DNA from: DASVAL01 sp035649575
GTDB lineage: Bacteria > Planctomycetota > UBA1135 > UBA2386
DNA: 49,807 nucleotides
Direction of reading: 5' to 3'
Assembly (NCBI GenBank): GCA_035649575.1
Contig: DASRJH010000287.1
Coordinates: 1 to 49,807 of the forward strand
The translations under genes were made by a program, and so were the position numbers. The notes beneath the pieces were generated by a model. That model had not been told where the DNA came from. It saw only the letters and a list, made by a program, of their open reading frames with translations, and searched no databases. This document shows, piece by piece, positions 23,486 through 32,686 of the stretch. Numbering within the stretch: position 1 is the stretch's first letter; the number at the start of each line of letters is the position of its first letter.

Positions 23486-23950
23486 TCACCCCTTCTGTGC
23501 CATCTCTCGCAGGAGTTCGCGCATGGCGGCCACGTCCGGCGCAGCCATCAGAAACCGTCGGAAGTCCGCACTGCGAGCCAGGCCGGCAATCCACCGCAGG
23601 CACTGCAGGTGCAACTCGGGGTCACCTGCCGGCGATACGAGCAGGAAGAGAACGTGCACTGGCCGCCCATCGATCGCCTGCCACTCGAGACCCTTCTTCG
23701 AGCGGGCGAGGACCATCGTCACACGAGGGAGGTCGTCGCCCTTCACGTGGGGCACGGCCACGCCGTTGCCGAGCCCCGTGCTTCCGATCGTCTCGCGTTC
23801 CTGGAGCCGCTTGCACAGCATCTTCGCGGTCTTCTCGTCGAACGAACCGGCCGTCCGGGCAGCGGCCACGAGCTCCTTGAGCGCGCTGTCCTTGTTCTTT
23901 GCCGCGATTTCAGCAACGAGCACGGCGGAGTCCACCAGCGATCCGATCAT
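23486..23950 (-). CDS. ptsN: PTS EIIA domain protein, PtsN-like
   Basis: EIIA of the fructose/nitrogen type, phosphorylated on a histidine. The 154-residue product has the EIIA-Ntr core RLQERETIGSTGLGNGVAVPHV, giving the phospho-acceptor His68, and a C-terminal block with LHLQCLRWIAGLARSADFRRFL. ATG 23950 is chosen; GTG 23953 is the adjacent alternative. It lies between hpf and HPr in the order found in many rpoN-linked clusters, but rpoN itself is absent here. Confidence 0.88.
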   Translation of the reverse strand: MIGSLVDSAVLVAEIAAKNKDSALKELVAAARTAGSFDEKTAKMLCKRLQERETIGSTGLGNGVAVPHVKGDDLPRVTMVLARSKKGLEWQAIDGRPVHVLFLLVSPAGDPELHLQCLRWIAGLARSADFRRFLMAAPDVAAMRELLREMAQKG

Positions 23951-24022
23951 CACGGCAGTGTCGGGAAAGCCACGCCCACGTGCAACGCCGGACCGCTCAA
24001 GCCGCCTTTCGGGCAGGTTCGC

Positions 24023-24439
24023 TCAGGAACGTAAGGTCCTGCGCACGACGTCGTCGTAGGTCTCTTCGTCGCCTTCGCTGCCCTTGCCGCCACGAGTCCT
24101 GCCGCCCCCTCGGACGGTCTTGCCGTCGGGCACCTTGTGGTCCTTGCGCCTCTCCTTGAGCTTGCGCAGCTGCGACTCCATCTTCTCGGCGACGAGGTCG
24201 ATCGTCGCCGCGAACGACGCGCCGCGGTCCTTCGCTACCAGCACGGTCCCACGGCGCAGGTGTGCAATGAGTTCGATCTCGGGGTTCTTGTGGGCGTGGT
24301 CGGCAACGACCTCGATGCGGACCAGGCGATCTCCGAGGCGCGTGAGGCGCGCCAGTTTCTTGGCCGCGTGCGCCTGCATGCGCTCCGTGATGTGGTCGTG
24401 ACGCCCCTTGAATTCGATCGTGACCGCAGACTCTGCCAT
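24023..24439 (-). CDS. hpf: Ribosome hibernation-promoting factor family protein
   Basis: HPF/YfiA-type protein that binds the 30S decoding region and inactivates ribosomes in slow growth. The 138-residue product has the family N-terminus VTIEFKGRHDHITERMQAHAAKKL, then RIEVVADHAHKNPEIELIAHL, and a Gly/Arg/Lys tail after residue 105. It lacks the long-form dimerisation domain. ATG 24439 has AGGTGA four bases upstream. Its position before ptsN and HPr fits the classical cluster. Confidence 0.9.
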   Translation of the reverse strand: MAESAVTIEFKGRHDHITERMQAHAAKKLARLTRLGDRLVRIEVVADHAHKNPEIELIAHLRRGTVLVAKDRGASFAATIDLVAEKMESQLRKLKERRKDHKVPDGKTVRGGGRTRGGKGSEGDEETYDDVVRRTLRS

Positions 24440-24575
24440 CGATTCACCTACGTTGGTCGGACATGTCGGAGATGCTGGTTATCGTCCGTGAGAAGAACAG
24501 CCGGCTCGACCACATGCAAGCGAAGGAATCCCTCGGAGCGCCGAACGCGCCTACCGCCGTTGCCAGCGAGCGGCA

Positions 24576-25436
24576 CTAGAAGCCCCAGAACTTCACTTCG
24601 GGCTCGAGATCGATCCCCTGGCGTTGCTTCACACGGCGCTTCACTTCGGTCATCAAGGCGATGAAATCGGCTGCGGAGCCACCGCCGTTGTTCACGAAGT
24701 AGTTCGCGTGGACGCCGCTGACCTCCACCGCGCCGACCCGCAAGGTCTTGCAACCCGATGCCTCGATCAAGCGGCCCGCGGCATCGCCGGGTGGGTTGCG
24801 GAACACACAACCCACGCTGCGCTGCGTGATCGGTTGCGTCGCGTTGCGTTTCTTCAAGGCTGCCGTGAATCGCTCGAAGATGGCCTTCGGATCGTCGCGA
24901 TGCAGCTCGAACGTGGCGCGCAGGACGATCGCGTCGCCGAGCTGGCCGTCGCGGTAGACCGGTCGAAGATCCTGCTTGCTGCGCTCGGAGAGCGATCCGT
25001 CGGGTTCGACGACGGTCAGCGACACGAGATGCTCGAAGGTCTCCCCGTCCCGTGTGCCGGCGTTCATCGCCACGGCACCCCCCACCTGCGCGGGGATTCC
25101 TGTCAGCTTCTCGAGTCCGGCGAGTCCCACTTCTTTGGTGGCCCGCAACAGGCTCGGCAGCGTCACCCCGGCCCCCGCCGTGATGCGCACACCGTCGCAC
25201 ACGATGCGGTTCAGGTTCGTGAGTTGCATCACGGCGCAACGCACGCCTTCGTCGGCCACCACGATGTTGCTGCCGCCGCCGAGCACACGCAGCGGCACGT
25301 CGAGCTCGCGGCAAGCGCGCACACAGAGCGCGACGTCCTCGTCGGCGTATGGCTCGACGAACCAATCGGCCGGCCCGCCGATGCGAAGGTGCATGAGCGG
25401 CGCGAGTTCGACCCGTTCTCGCACGGAACCGCGCAT
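24576..25436 (-). CDS. murB: UDP-N-acetylmuramate dehydrogenase MurB
   Basis: FAD-dependent reductase forming UDP-MurNAc, in the cytoplasm. The 286-residue product has RIGGPADWFVEP (FAD-binding), GGGSNIVV, LEKLTGIPAQVGGAVAMNAG, and RSVGCVFRNPPGDAAGRLIEASGCK. In the last block the usual catalytic Ser of GSVF is Cys. This substitution occurs in some MurB lineages and can act as proton donor (recollection). ATG 25436 gives normal length; the frame upstream overlaps murC. It is the last gene of the dcw cluster. Confidence 0.95.
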   Translation of the reverse strand: MRGSVRERVELAPLMHLRIGGPADWFVEPYADEDVALCVRACRELDVPLRVLGGGSNIVVADEGVRCAVMQLTNLNRIVCDGVRITAGAGVTLPSLLRATKEVGLAGLEKLTGIPAQVGGAVAMNAGTRDGETFEHLVSLTVVEPDGSLSERSKQDLRPVYRDGQLGDAIVLRATFELHRDDPKAIFERFTAALKKRNATQPITQRSVGCVFRNPPGDAAGRLIEASGCKTLRVGAVEVSGVHANYFVNNGGGSAADFIALMTEVKRRVKQRQGIDLEPEVKFWGF

Positions 25437-25458
25437 GGGGCGCAGGGCAAGCCGCAGG

Positions 25459-26895
25459 TCAGAGCTGCGCAACGATGCCTCCCACGGCTCGATCGACGTC
25501 GCCGGCTCCGAGCACCAGCACGACGTCGTCCGGTCGCCGCACGCGCAGGACCACCCCCGGCAGGTCCGCAACGGGGCCACCCGCCGTGCAGTCGCCGCCG
25601 AGACGCGCAACGGCCGCGCCCAGGTCCCCGGCCGAAACCGAGGACCGCATCTTTGCGCTCTCGCGCGCTCCGTAGATGTCGGCGATCACGGTGGCATCCG
25701 CGGTCGCCAGCACTTCGGCAAACTGCGGCAAGAGGCACAGCGTGCGCTGGAACTGGTGTGGCTGGAACACGGCGAGCAGGCGGGAACCCGGAAAGCGCTT
25801 CCTCGCCGCGAGCAGGACGGCGCGGATCTCGGCCGGGTGATGCGCGTAGTCGTTGACGAGCCATCCACCGCGCGGTCCGCGGTGGATCTCGAAGCGGCGC
25901 CGCACGCCGGCAAAACTGGCAATGCCCTGGCAGGCTCCGTCGACATCCGCTCCCGCCACGTGCGCGAGCCCGAGCGCGAACAGCGCGTTCTGCATGTTGT
26001 GGCGTCCGGACAAGGACAGCTGCACGCGCGCCAGGCGCTGGCCGAGCAACACGGGTGTGAACGCGAACCGGCCGAGATCGTCGCGCACGTCGACGGCGCG
26101 GATGTCGGCCCAGAGGCCCGACCCGACCGTCAGGATGCGCACGTCGTTGCGCAGGCTGCTGAGCACGGCGTGCTGTACGCTCTCTTCGACGAGCGCCGTG
26201 CCACCGGGTCGCACGCGAGCCAGGTAGCCGGCGAAAGCCTCGACGAGCTCGTCGTTCGACGGATAGCAGTCGAAGTGATCGTGGTCGACGTTCAGGATCG
26301 CGGCGCCGAACGGGCGCAGATTGTGGAAGCTGCGGTTGAACTCGCAGGCCTCGACGACGAACTCCGCACCGGTGCCGCCGTGTCCGTTGCCGCCGAGCTC
26401 CGGCACTTCGCCGCCGATCAGGTGGGAAGGGTCGAGGCCGGCGCCGCGCAGAGCCGCCACGGTGAGACCCGTCGTGGTCGTCTTGCCGTGCGTGCCGCCG
26501 ATGGCCAGCGTGCGACGGCCTTCGCTGAGCCGCCCCACGGCCTCGGCGTAGAGCAGACACGTGAAGCCGCGGCGCATGCACTCTTGCACTTCCGCGTCCG
26601 CGACCGGGACCGCGGCACTGCGGATCACGTAACCGTCCTCGCCCGTGATGCGCTCGGGGTGGCACCCGACCCAGACTCCGCTGCCCTCCTCGAGGAGCCC
26701 GTCGAGGATCGTGCCGTCGCTCGAATCGCTGCCCGAGACGATGCCACCGCACCCGGCGAGCAGGCGCGCCAGCCCGCTCATGCCGGCACCACCGACGCCG
26801 ACGAAGTGGAAGCGGCGGCTCGCGAAGCTCGTGCCGGCGATGCCGGCGGCCTCGTCGCCGGACTCCATCACGCCCTTCGCCACTTCGTCGATCAC
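25459..26895 (-). CDS. murC: UDP-N-acetylmuramate--L-alanine ligase MurC
   Basis: Adds L-Ala to UDP-MurNAc. The 478-residue product has the UDP-binding HFVGVGGAGMSGLA (about 29-42), the ATP loop IGGTHGKTTTTG (about 132-143), the Mur-ligase middle ILNVDHDHFDCY and the substrate block SGRHNMQNALFAL. The C-terminal domain has LVNDYAHHPAEI and QPHQFQRT. The start codon is GTG, overlapping the murG stop as GTGA. It is uninterrupted and of normal length. Confidence 0.96.
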   Translation of the reverse strand: MIDEVAKGVMESGDEAAGIAGTSFASRRFHFVGVGGAGMSGLARLLAGCGGIVSGSDSSDGTILDGLLEEGSGVWVGCHPERITGEDGYVIRSAAVPVADAEVQECMRRGFTCLLYAEAVGRLSEGRRTLAIGGTHGKTTTTGLTVAALRGAGLDPSHLIGGEVPELGGNGHGGTGAEFVVEACEFNRSFHNLRPFGAAILNVDHDHFDCYPSNDELVEAFAGYLARVRPGGTALVEESVQHAVLSSLRNDVRILTVGSGLWADIRAVDVRDDLGRFAFTPVLLGQRLARVQLSLSGRHNMQNALFALGLAHVAGADVDGACQGIASFAGVRRRFEIHRGPRGGWLVNDYAHHPAEIRAVLLAARKRFPGSRLLAVFQPHQFQRTLCLLPQFAEVLATADATVIADIYGARESAKMRSSVSAGDLGAAVARLGGDCTAGGPVADLPGVVLRVRRPDDVVLVLGAGDVDRAVGGIVAQL

Positions 26896-28022
26896 GGGGT
26901 GGTCTCGTCAGTTGCCGCCGGCGTGGATCCGGCGAGGAGAGGCCTCGTGGCGGCCTCGGCGGAGCCCAGCCCCATGTCGCGCAGGATCGCGCCGGCGGGG
27001 TCGAGGGCGTGCAACCGGCGTGCCGCGCGCCCCATGGCTTCGAGCCGCGAACGGTCGGCGAGCAGGCTGCCGAGCAGCCGCGCAAGGCTGTCCGCGGTGA
27101 GCACGCTTTCCTCGACGATGGTCGCCGCGCCGACCCGGGCCAGCACCTCCGCGTTGCGCAGTTGCTGCCGATCGCGGTGGTGCGGATAGGGCACGATCAC
27201 GGCCGCGCGTCCGGCCGCCGTCAATTCGGCGACAGTGGTGCCGCCGCCGCGACAGACGACGAGGTCCGCAGCGCCGAACATGCGGTCGATGTCGAGCGCG
27301 ACCGGACGGACCTGGGCGACCACGCGCCCGTCACCCGCCGCATAGACGCGACGCACGGCCTCGTCGCGGCCGAGCCCCGCGAGGTGCAGCACCTGCAGGT
27401 CCCCCCAGAAGCGCAACAGCGCTGGCGGCACGATCTCGTTCAACACGCGCGCCCCCTGGCTGCCGCCCGTGACGAGCACGACCGGAACGCCCTGCAGAAG
27501 GCCGAGCGCTTCGCGCGCCCTCTGGCGGTCGATGCGCTGGAACTCGGGTCGCAGCGGCGTGCCCGTGAACAACGCGCGGTTCCCGGAAGACCCAGCCAGT
27601 GGCAGACCGTGGTAGATGCGCCGCGCGAACGGCAGCAGGAACCGGTTCACGCGACCCGTCACGGCGTTCTGCTCGAGCAGGAACAACGGCAGCCCCAGGC
27701 TCCTGGCCGCGACACCGACCGGAAGCGAAGCGCGGCCGCCGGTGCTCACGACGCAATCGACGGCTTGTTCACGCAGGAGCCGGCGCGAAGTCACCGTGGC
27801 GCTCGCGAGCCACCACGGCAGACCCATGCGACGGTGCACGGAGGGCAGGTTGACCTCCGTAACGTCGGGCAGCTCGCGCCTCAGGATCTCGCGTTCGACC
27901 TCGCGGCCCTCGGTGAACAACACGGGCTCGTGCCCACAGGCGCGCAACGCGCGCGCCAGCACCAGGGCCGGCATCAAATGCCCCCCGGTGCCGCCGCTCA
28001 CCAGACACACACGCTGCACCAT
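26892..28022 (-). CDS. murG: UDP-GlcNAc transferase MurG (lipid II synthase)
   Basis: Peripheral membrane glycosyltransferase converting lipid I to lipid II. The 376-residue product has the N-terminal loop SGGTGGHLMPALVLARAL, VVSTGGRASLPVGVAAR, LLEQNAVTGRVNRFL and, in the C-terminal half, VTGGSQGARVLNE, VVCRGGGTTVAELTAAGRAAVIVPYPHHRDRQQ, then NAEVL. The family is clear, and length is slightly above usual. It starts six bases downstream of the LysM protein gene. Confidence 0.96.
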   Translation of the reverse strand: MVQRVCLVSGGTGGHLMPALVLARALRACGHEPVLFTEGREVEREILRRELPDVTEVNLPSVHRRMGLPWWLASATVTSRRLLREQAVDCVVSTGGRASLPVGVAARSLGLPLFLLEQNAVTGRVNRFLLPFARRIYHGLPLAGSSGNRALFTGTPLRPEFQRIDRQRAREALGLLQGVPVVLVTGGSQGARVLNEIVPPALLRFWGDLQVLHLAGLGRDEAVRRVYAAGDGRVVAQVRPVALDIDRMFGAADLVVCRGGGTTVAELTAAGRAAVIVPYPHHRDRQQLRNAEVLARVGAATIVEESVLTADSLARLLGSLLADRSRLEAMGRAARRLHALDPAGAILRDMGLGSAEAATRPLLAGSTPAATDETTP

Positions 28023-28028
28023 GACGCG

Positions 28029-28838
28029 TCACTTCTTCGGCAGCTTGATCTTCTGACCCTGCTTGAGTGCGAGCGGGTCGACCGTCGGATTGAGCTCGAG
28101 CAGTTCGTGGACACGCTTCCTCGAGCCCAGGGCGTTGGCCGCGATGCGTTCGAAGGTGTCGCCCTTCACGACCGTGTAGTCGCCCGGTGTCGCCGAGGCC
28201 TCCTTTGCCTTCGGCGGCGTCGAAGCTGGCTCTGCGGGCCGCTTCTTGCCCGCGTTCCACTGCGCGATCTCGGCAGCGGTCGGCAGCAGCAGCGCCTGCC
28301 CGAGCTTGAGCTTCGTCGGGTCGACGCCGGCATTCAGCCGCGCGATCTCGGTGCGCAGCGCCGCGTTGCCGAGCACGTCCTTGGCGATGCCTTCGAACGT
28401 GTCCTTGTCGCGAACCTTGTGCGTCGGGCGCGGCGCGGTGGCCGATTTCGGCGGATCGGTCGCGCGTGCGTCGGCCTCGCGCGGCTCACCGCTGTTCTTC
28501 GCGGGACTCGAGGGACCACCGGTCGTGCCGCCGGACTTGTTGGAGTCGGCAGACTTGGCTTCGCCGGACTTCTTGGGATCACCGGCATTCCTTGGGTCAG
28601 AAGGTGGTGCCTGCGAAGTCCGCTCGGCGCTGCGCAACAGGGCCGTGAGGTCCGGCATCGACGAGACGTCGCGCGACGCGACCTGGTTCTCGGTCGTGGC
28701 CGAAGGGGCCTTGATCGCCGTGGCCGAAGGCTTGTTGATCTGAGGCGGAAGATCGCCGCCACCCCAGATGGTGACGCCGAGGATCAAGAAGATCACGAGA
28801 CACAGCACGTAGAGGCCGTACTTTTCGAGTTGGCCCAT
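28029..28838 (-). CDS. Membrane-anchored protein with two LysM domains, within the dcw cluster
   Basis: The 269-residue product has an N-terminal transmembrane helix (about 7-26), a Pro/Ser/Thr/Lys low-complexity linker, and two LysM domains. LysM 1 is about 141-190 (THKVRDKDTFEGIAKDVLGN); LysM 2 is about 220-268 (DYTVVKGDTFERIAANALGS). LysM binds N-acetylglucosamine in peptidoglycan. ATG 28838 is preferred to GTG 28841 because GGGAGG lies five bases upstream. It lies between ftsW and murG, where dcw clusters usually have no such gene, so a role in septal or envelope anchoring is plausible but inferred. Confidence 0.88.
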   Translation of the reverse strand: MGQLEKYGLYVLCLVIFLILGVTIWGGGDLPPQINKPSATAIKAPSATTENQVASRDVSSMPDLTALLRSAERTSQAPPSDPRNAGDPKKSGEAKSADSNKSGGTTGGPSSPAKNSGEPREADARATDPPKSATAPRPTHKVRDKDTFEGIAKDVLGNAALRTEIARLNAGVDPTKLKLGQALLLPTAAEIAQWNAGKKRPAEPASTPPKAKEASATPGDYTVVKGDTFERIAANALGSRKRVHELLELNPTVDPLALKQGQKIKLPKK

Positions 28839-28897
28839 CACACCCTCCCAGGTTCAAGAGATCGGAATTGTCGGAACTGACTTCAGCAGAACTGACT

Positions 28898-30046
28898 TCA
28901 AGATGGCGCTGATTCGCTGGCTGTCGAGAACGACCCGGCGCGATCGGTCCTGACGGCATTGCCGATCAGGCCGACGGCGGCGAGACAGAACATCAAACTC
29001 GTTCCGCCCGTGCTGACGAACGGCAGGTCTATGCCCTTGGCAGGAGCCCACCCGCTGACCACGAGCAGGTTCACCGCCGCTTGCATGCAGACCATCAGAG
29101 CGTAACCGCAGACCACGTAGCGGAGAAACGGATCACGAACTTTGCAGACGAGGCGGTAGCAAATGTAACCGAACGCCGTGAAGGCGCCGAGCACGAAGAC
29201 GGAACCGGCGAACCCGAACTCTTCGGCGATGATCGCGAAGACGAAGTCGTTGTGGGACTCCGGCACGTAACCCATCTTCATCCAGCCCTGCCCGAGACCG
29301 CGCCCGAGCACGCCGCCAGAGCCGACCGCGATGAGGCCGAGCCCCACCTGCGAATCGGGCCGCGTCGTCATGACTCCGGCGATCCGGTCATGCACGTAGC
29401 CGTGTCGCATCGCCGCGTACGCGAGTGCCGCGAAAGCGGCGAGGCAGACGGGTACGAAGTGCAGGAACCGCACGCCGCCGACCAGCGCCAACGTGCTGGC
29501 CAGCGCGAGCACGAGCAGCGCATTGCCGTTGTCAGGCTGCAGCAGCAGCGCGCCGACCAAGAGGCCCGCACAGCCCATGGCCGGCAGGAACCCGCGCCGG
29601 AACGTCGACACGCCGCCGGCTGCCCGGGCCAGGAACCACGCCACGACGAGCACCATGAAGAACCGCGCCGGCTCCACGGGTTGGAACTGGAAGCTGCCGA
29701 ACCGGATCCAACGATGCGCGCCCTTCGCCTCGTCGCTGATCCACGGCACGATCAGGCAGGCCAGCGTCGCGAGCAGGAACGCCGGCAGGCAGGCGCGCCT
29801 CACGAACGTCATCGGCAGCAGGGCCGCCAACAGGAACACGGCGAGCCCCGCGAGCAGCTTGCTGCCCTGCGACTTCATCGCGATGAGCGGTCCGACGTCG
29901 ATCTGCGAGCCGCGCACCGACACGGCCATCACGAGGCCGAGGCAGCACAGCGCCACGGTGACGAGCATGAGCCAGTCCAGCTCGCGCGAATGGCCGATCG
30001 TCGAACTCGAAGAGGCCCGGCGCCGGCTTCCTGCGATGGCGGTCAT
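28898..30046 (-). CDS. ftsW: SEDS-family peptidoglycan polymerase, FtsW type
   Basis: Multi-spanning glycosyltransferase that polymerises lipid II with its cognate class B PBP. The 382-residue product has about ten hydrophobic helices, with the SEDS motifs KGAHRWIRFGSFQFQPVEPARFFMV, LLQPDNGNALLV and AEEFGFAGSVFV, and the C-terminal IDLPFVSTGGTSLMF. FtsW versus RodA is called from its dcw position with ftsI. The ATG overlaps the mraY stop (TGATG). Confidence 0.93.
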   Translation of the reverse strand: MTAIAGSRRRASSSSTIGHSRELDWLMLVTVALCCLGLVMAVSVRGSQIDVGPLIAMKSQGSKLLAGLAVFLLAALLPMTFVRRACLPAFLLATLACLIVPWISDEAKGAHRWIRFGSFQFQPVEPARFFMVLVVAWFLARAAGGVSTFRRGFLPAMGCAGLLVGALLLQPDNGNALLVLALASTLALVGGVRFLHFVPVCLAAFAALAYAAMRHGYVHDRIAGVMTTRPDSQVGLGLIAVGSGGVLGRGLGQGWMKMGYVPESHNDFVFAIIAEEFGFAGSVFVLGAFTAFGYICYRLVCKVRDPFLRYVVCGYALMVCMQAAVNLLVVSGWAPAKGIDLPFVSTGGTSLMFCLAAVGLIGNAVRTDRAGSFSTASESAPS

Positions 30047-31163
30047 CAGCGCACCTTGAACAGGGCCAGGCTGCACAACGCGAGCAGGGCCGAGACGACC
30101 CACGTGCGCACGACCACGCGTGTCTCGGGCATGCCGCCGAACTGGAAGTGATGATGCAGCGGCGCACACCGGAACACGCGCTTGCCGCGCAGCTTGACCG
30201 ACGCGACCTGGAGGATCACCGAGAGCGCTTCGACGACGAAGACGCCGCCGACGACGAACAGCACGAGCTCGGTGCGGCTCACGACGGCGACGTAGCCGAG
30301 CGCAGCGCCGAGGCCGAGGCTGCCGACGTCGCCCATGAAGACGAGCGCGGCGCCGCGTTGAACCAGAGGAATCCGAGCGCGCCGCCGAGCAGCGCCGTCA
30401 TCATCACGGCCATCTCGCCGGCACCGGCGACGTGCGGCACGAGCAGATACTGCGACCAGTCGGTGCGCCCGACGGCATACGTGATGACCGCCAGCGCGAT
30501 CGCGGCCGTGGCCACGCAGCCGGTCGCGAGCCCGTCGAGACCGTCGGTGAGGTTGACCGCATTCGCGGAGCCGGTCAGCACGAGCACGGTGAGCAGCAGG
30601 AACGGCACGCCGAACCCGACCGTGAGGTCGACGGCGATGTCCTTCGCGAACGGCACGTAGAGGTGCGGGCCGCCGAGACCCGATTGCAGACCCGCGGGCC
30701 ACAGCAGCCAGAGTCCCATGGCCAGTGCGAGGATCGTCAGTGCCCCCTGCTTCTGGCGCTTGCTGATGCCGCGCTTGTTCGGATTGTGCAGTTTGACCCA
30801 GTCGTCCCACCAGCCGACCGCGGCGAAGCCCGCGACGAGCAGGATGCCCGGCAGCGAGAACTGGTTCGGCCCGTCGAAGCGCAGCCACAACAGGCACGAG
30901 ATCAGGATCGAGCTGACGACGAACAGCCCGCCCATCGTCGGTGTGCCGCGCTTGTGCGCATGGAGGTCGTCGAGCGTCTTGCTGCCCGTGCCGTCGATGC
31001 GTTCGCCGATGCCCTGGCGTGACAGCCAGCGGATCACGGCGGGCCCCAGCACGAGTGCCAACAGGAACGCCGTCACGGCCGCACCGGCCGCCCGGACGGA
31101 GATGTAGCCGAGCAGACGGCACACGTCCTCCGAGAACAGCCATGGTGCGATCCAGTAGACCAT
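30046..31163 (-). pseudogene. mraY: Phospho-N-acetylmuramoyl-pentapeptide transferase MraY, single-base frameshift
   Basis: MraY transfers phospho-MurNAc-pentapeptide to undecaprenyl phosphate, giving lipid I. The first 272 codons or so read MVYWIAPWLFSEDV..., with KRGTPTMGG, VGWWDDWVK and NAVNLTDGLDGLA (the catalytic DD region), up to GFLWFNAAP. The rest of the protein continues in the -1 frame from LVFMGDVGSLGLGA to HHHFQFGG and VRTWV. The total span of 1118 bases is one short of a whole number of codons. The missing base lies at about 30346-30350 in a run of CG dinucleotides. The gene should be essential, so a sequencing or assembly error is the simplest explanation; a true mutation is less likely. 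Confidence 0.9.
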
Positions 31164-32686
31164 CAGGAAGCCTGTCCCGTGGCTGCGGGTGTCGTGACAT
31201 CGAGCTCTGCGAGCAACCGATCGACGAGGTGGTCGAGCGCCACGCGACGCGATGCCTTGCAGAGCACGCGATCGCCAGGGACGACGGCGCCCCGCAACAA
31301 GGCCAGCGCGGCGGCGACATCGGGCACGCGGAACACGTCGCGCTTCGACATGCCGGCGGCCAGCGCGCCATCCGCGATCGGACCGGCACCGGTACCGACG
31401 CAGACCAGCAGATCGTGCCGCGTGCGCACGACCTCGGCGCCGAGCGCGCGATGCAGCGCGACACTCTCCGCGCCGAGCTCGAGCATCTCGCCGAACACCG
31501 CGATGCGGCGCCCCGGACCGCTGAGGCCGGCCAGCGCCTGCAGCGCGGCGCGCGCGGACTGCGGGTTCATGTTGTAGGTGTCGTCGAAGATCGTGACGCC
31601 TCCGACACACTTGGGTTCGAGCCGCCGAGCCGTCGACGGCAGCGAGGCCAGCGTCTGCAGGATGATCTCCTCGGCCACGCCGAGATGGCTCGCCGCGGCG
31701 ATCACGGCGAGCGCGTTGTACACGTTGTGCGTGCCGAGGCCGGGCAGTGTCACGGGCCGTTCGCCCTGCAGCAGGAACGTCGTGCCGAGCGCATGGAAGC
31801 TCACGTCGGTCGCGAACCAGTCTGCGGCTCGCGTGACGCTCGTGAACTGCACCTTCGCCTTCGTGACCTCGAGCATCGCGCGGCACGCCGCGTCGTCGCC
31901 GTTCAAGATGCAGAGCCCGTCCTCGGGCAGCCCCATCGGCAGACTCGCCTTCTCGCGCGCCACGCCATCGACCGATCCGAGTCCTTCGAGGTGGGCCGCC
32001 GCGACGCACGTGACGATGCCGACGTCGGGGCGCGCGACGGTGCAGAGCCGCGCGATCTCACCGGGCGCGCTCGTGCCGATCTCGACGACCGCCGCGCGCG
32101 TCTTCGGCTCGATCGCGAACAGCGTCAGCGGCACGCCGACCTGGTTGTTGAACGAGCCCGGCGATCGCACGGTGGGCATCGCGTTCGCGAGCACGGCGCC
32201 GAGCCACTCCTTGGTCGACGTCTTGCCGCACGAGCCCGTGATGCCGACGATCTTGGCGCGGTGCCGGCGCCGGTGTTCCGCGGCGAGGTCCAGCAACGCC
32301 TTGCCGGTGTCCGGGACACGCACGACGAACGGGCTCGCCGAGCCGTCGAGGCCTTGCCGCAGCAGCGCGTGCACCTCGGGGCGCTGCCCGTCGACGAGCA
32401 GACCCGTGGCACCGCGTCGCACCGCATTGAGCAGGAACGCGTGCCCATCGTGTTGCCGTCCGCGCAACGCCACGAAGACGCGACCGGCGCAATCGGCGCG
32501 CGAGTCGGTCGTGACCGAGCCAGCGACTCCACCGCGCTGCAGGACCTCGCCGCCCACAGCACGCGCGACGGCCGCGGCAGTCAGCCACGAACCGCGTGCC
32601 GATCGGCCGCGGCCCAATGCCGGGCCTTCCCGTGCTGCGCCTTCCTCCGTCCGCGGATCGGAGCCTCGACTCATCGGTGCAACCAT
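31163..32686 (-). CDS. murF: UDP-MurNAc-tripeptide--D-Ala-D-Ala ligase MurF
   Basis: Completes the pentapeptide precursor by adding D-Ala-D-Ala. The 507-residue product has an N-terminal domain with VTTDSRADCAGRVFVALRG, the ATP loop GITGSCGKTSTKEWL, AVVEIGTSAPGEIARL, THNVYNALAVIAAA and the C-terminal FDDTYNMNPQSARAAL. ATG 32686 is preferred to the overlapping ATG at 32674 because GGAGG lies four bases upstream; both overlap the murE stop region. The stop overlaps the mraY ATG. Confidence 0.95.
   Translation of the reverse strand: MVAPMSRGSDPRTEEGAAREGPALGRGRSARGSWLTAAAVARAVGGEVLQRGGVAGSVTTDSRADCAGRVFVALRGRQHDGHAFLLNAVRRGATGLLVDGQRPEVHALLRQGLDGSASPFVVRVPDTGKALLDLAAEHRRRHRAKIVGITGSCGKTSTKEWLGAVLANAMPTVRSPGSFNNQVGVPLTLFAIEPKTRAAVVEIGTSAPGEIARLCTVARPDVGIVTCVAAAHLEGLGSVDGVAREKASLPMGLPEDGLCILNGDDAACRAMLEVTKAKVQFTSVTRAADWFATDVSFHALGTTFLLQGERPVTLPGLGTHNVYNALAVIAAASHLGVAEEIILQTLASLPSTARRLEPKCVGGVTIFDDTYNMNPQSARAALQALAGLSGPGRRIAVFGEMLELGAESVALHRALGAEVVRTRHDLLVCVGTGAGPIADGALAAGMSKRDVFRVPDVAAALALLRGAVVPGDRVLCKASRRVALDHLVDRLLAELDVTTPAATGQAS

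Noticed and set aside
24460..24490. Possible regulatory palindrome around GACATGTC upstream of hpf
   Set aside because: Only eight bases are truly palindromic, which is not distinguishable from chance.
30279..30345. Out-of-frame tail of the upstream mraY reading frame (SSSWATSAAS...)
   Set aside because: Not MraY-like; produced by reading past the frameshift.
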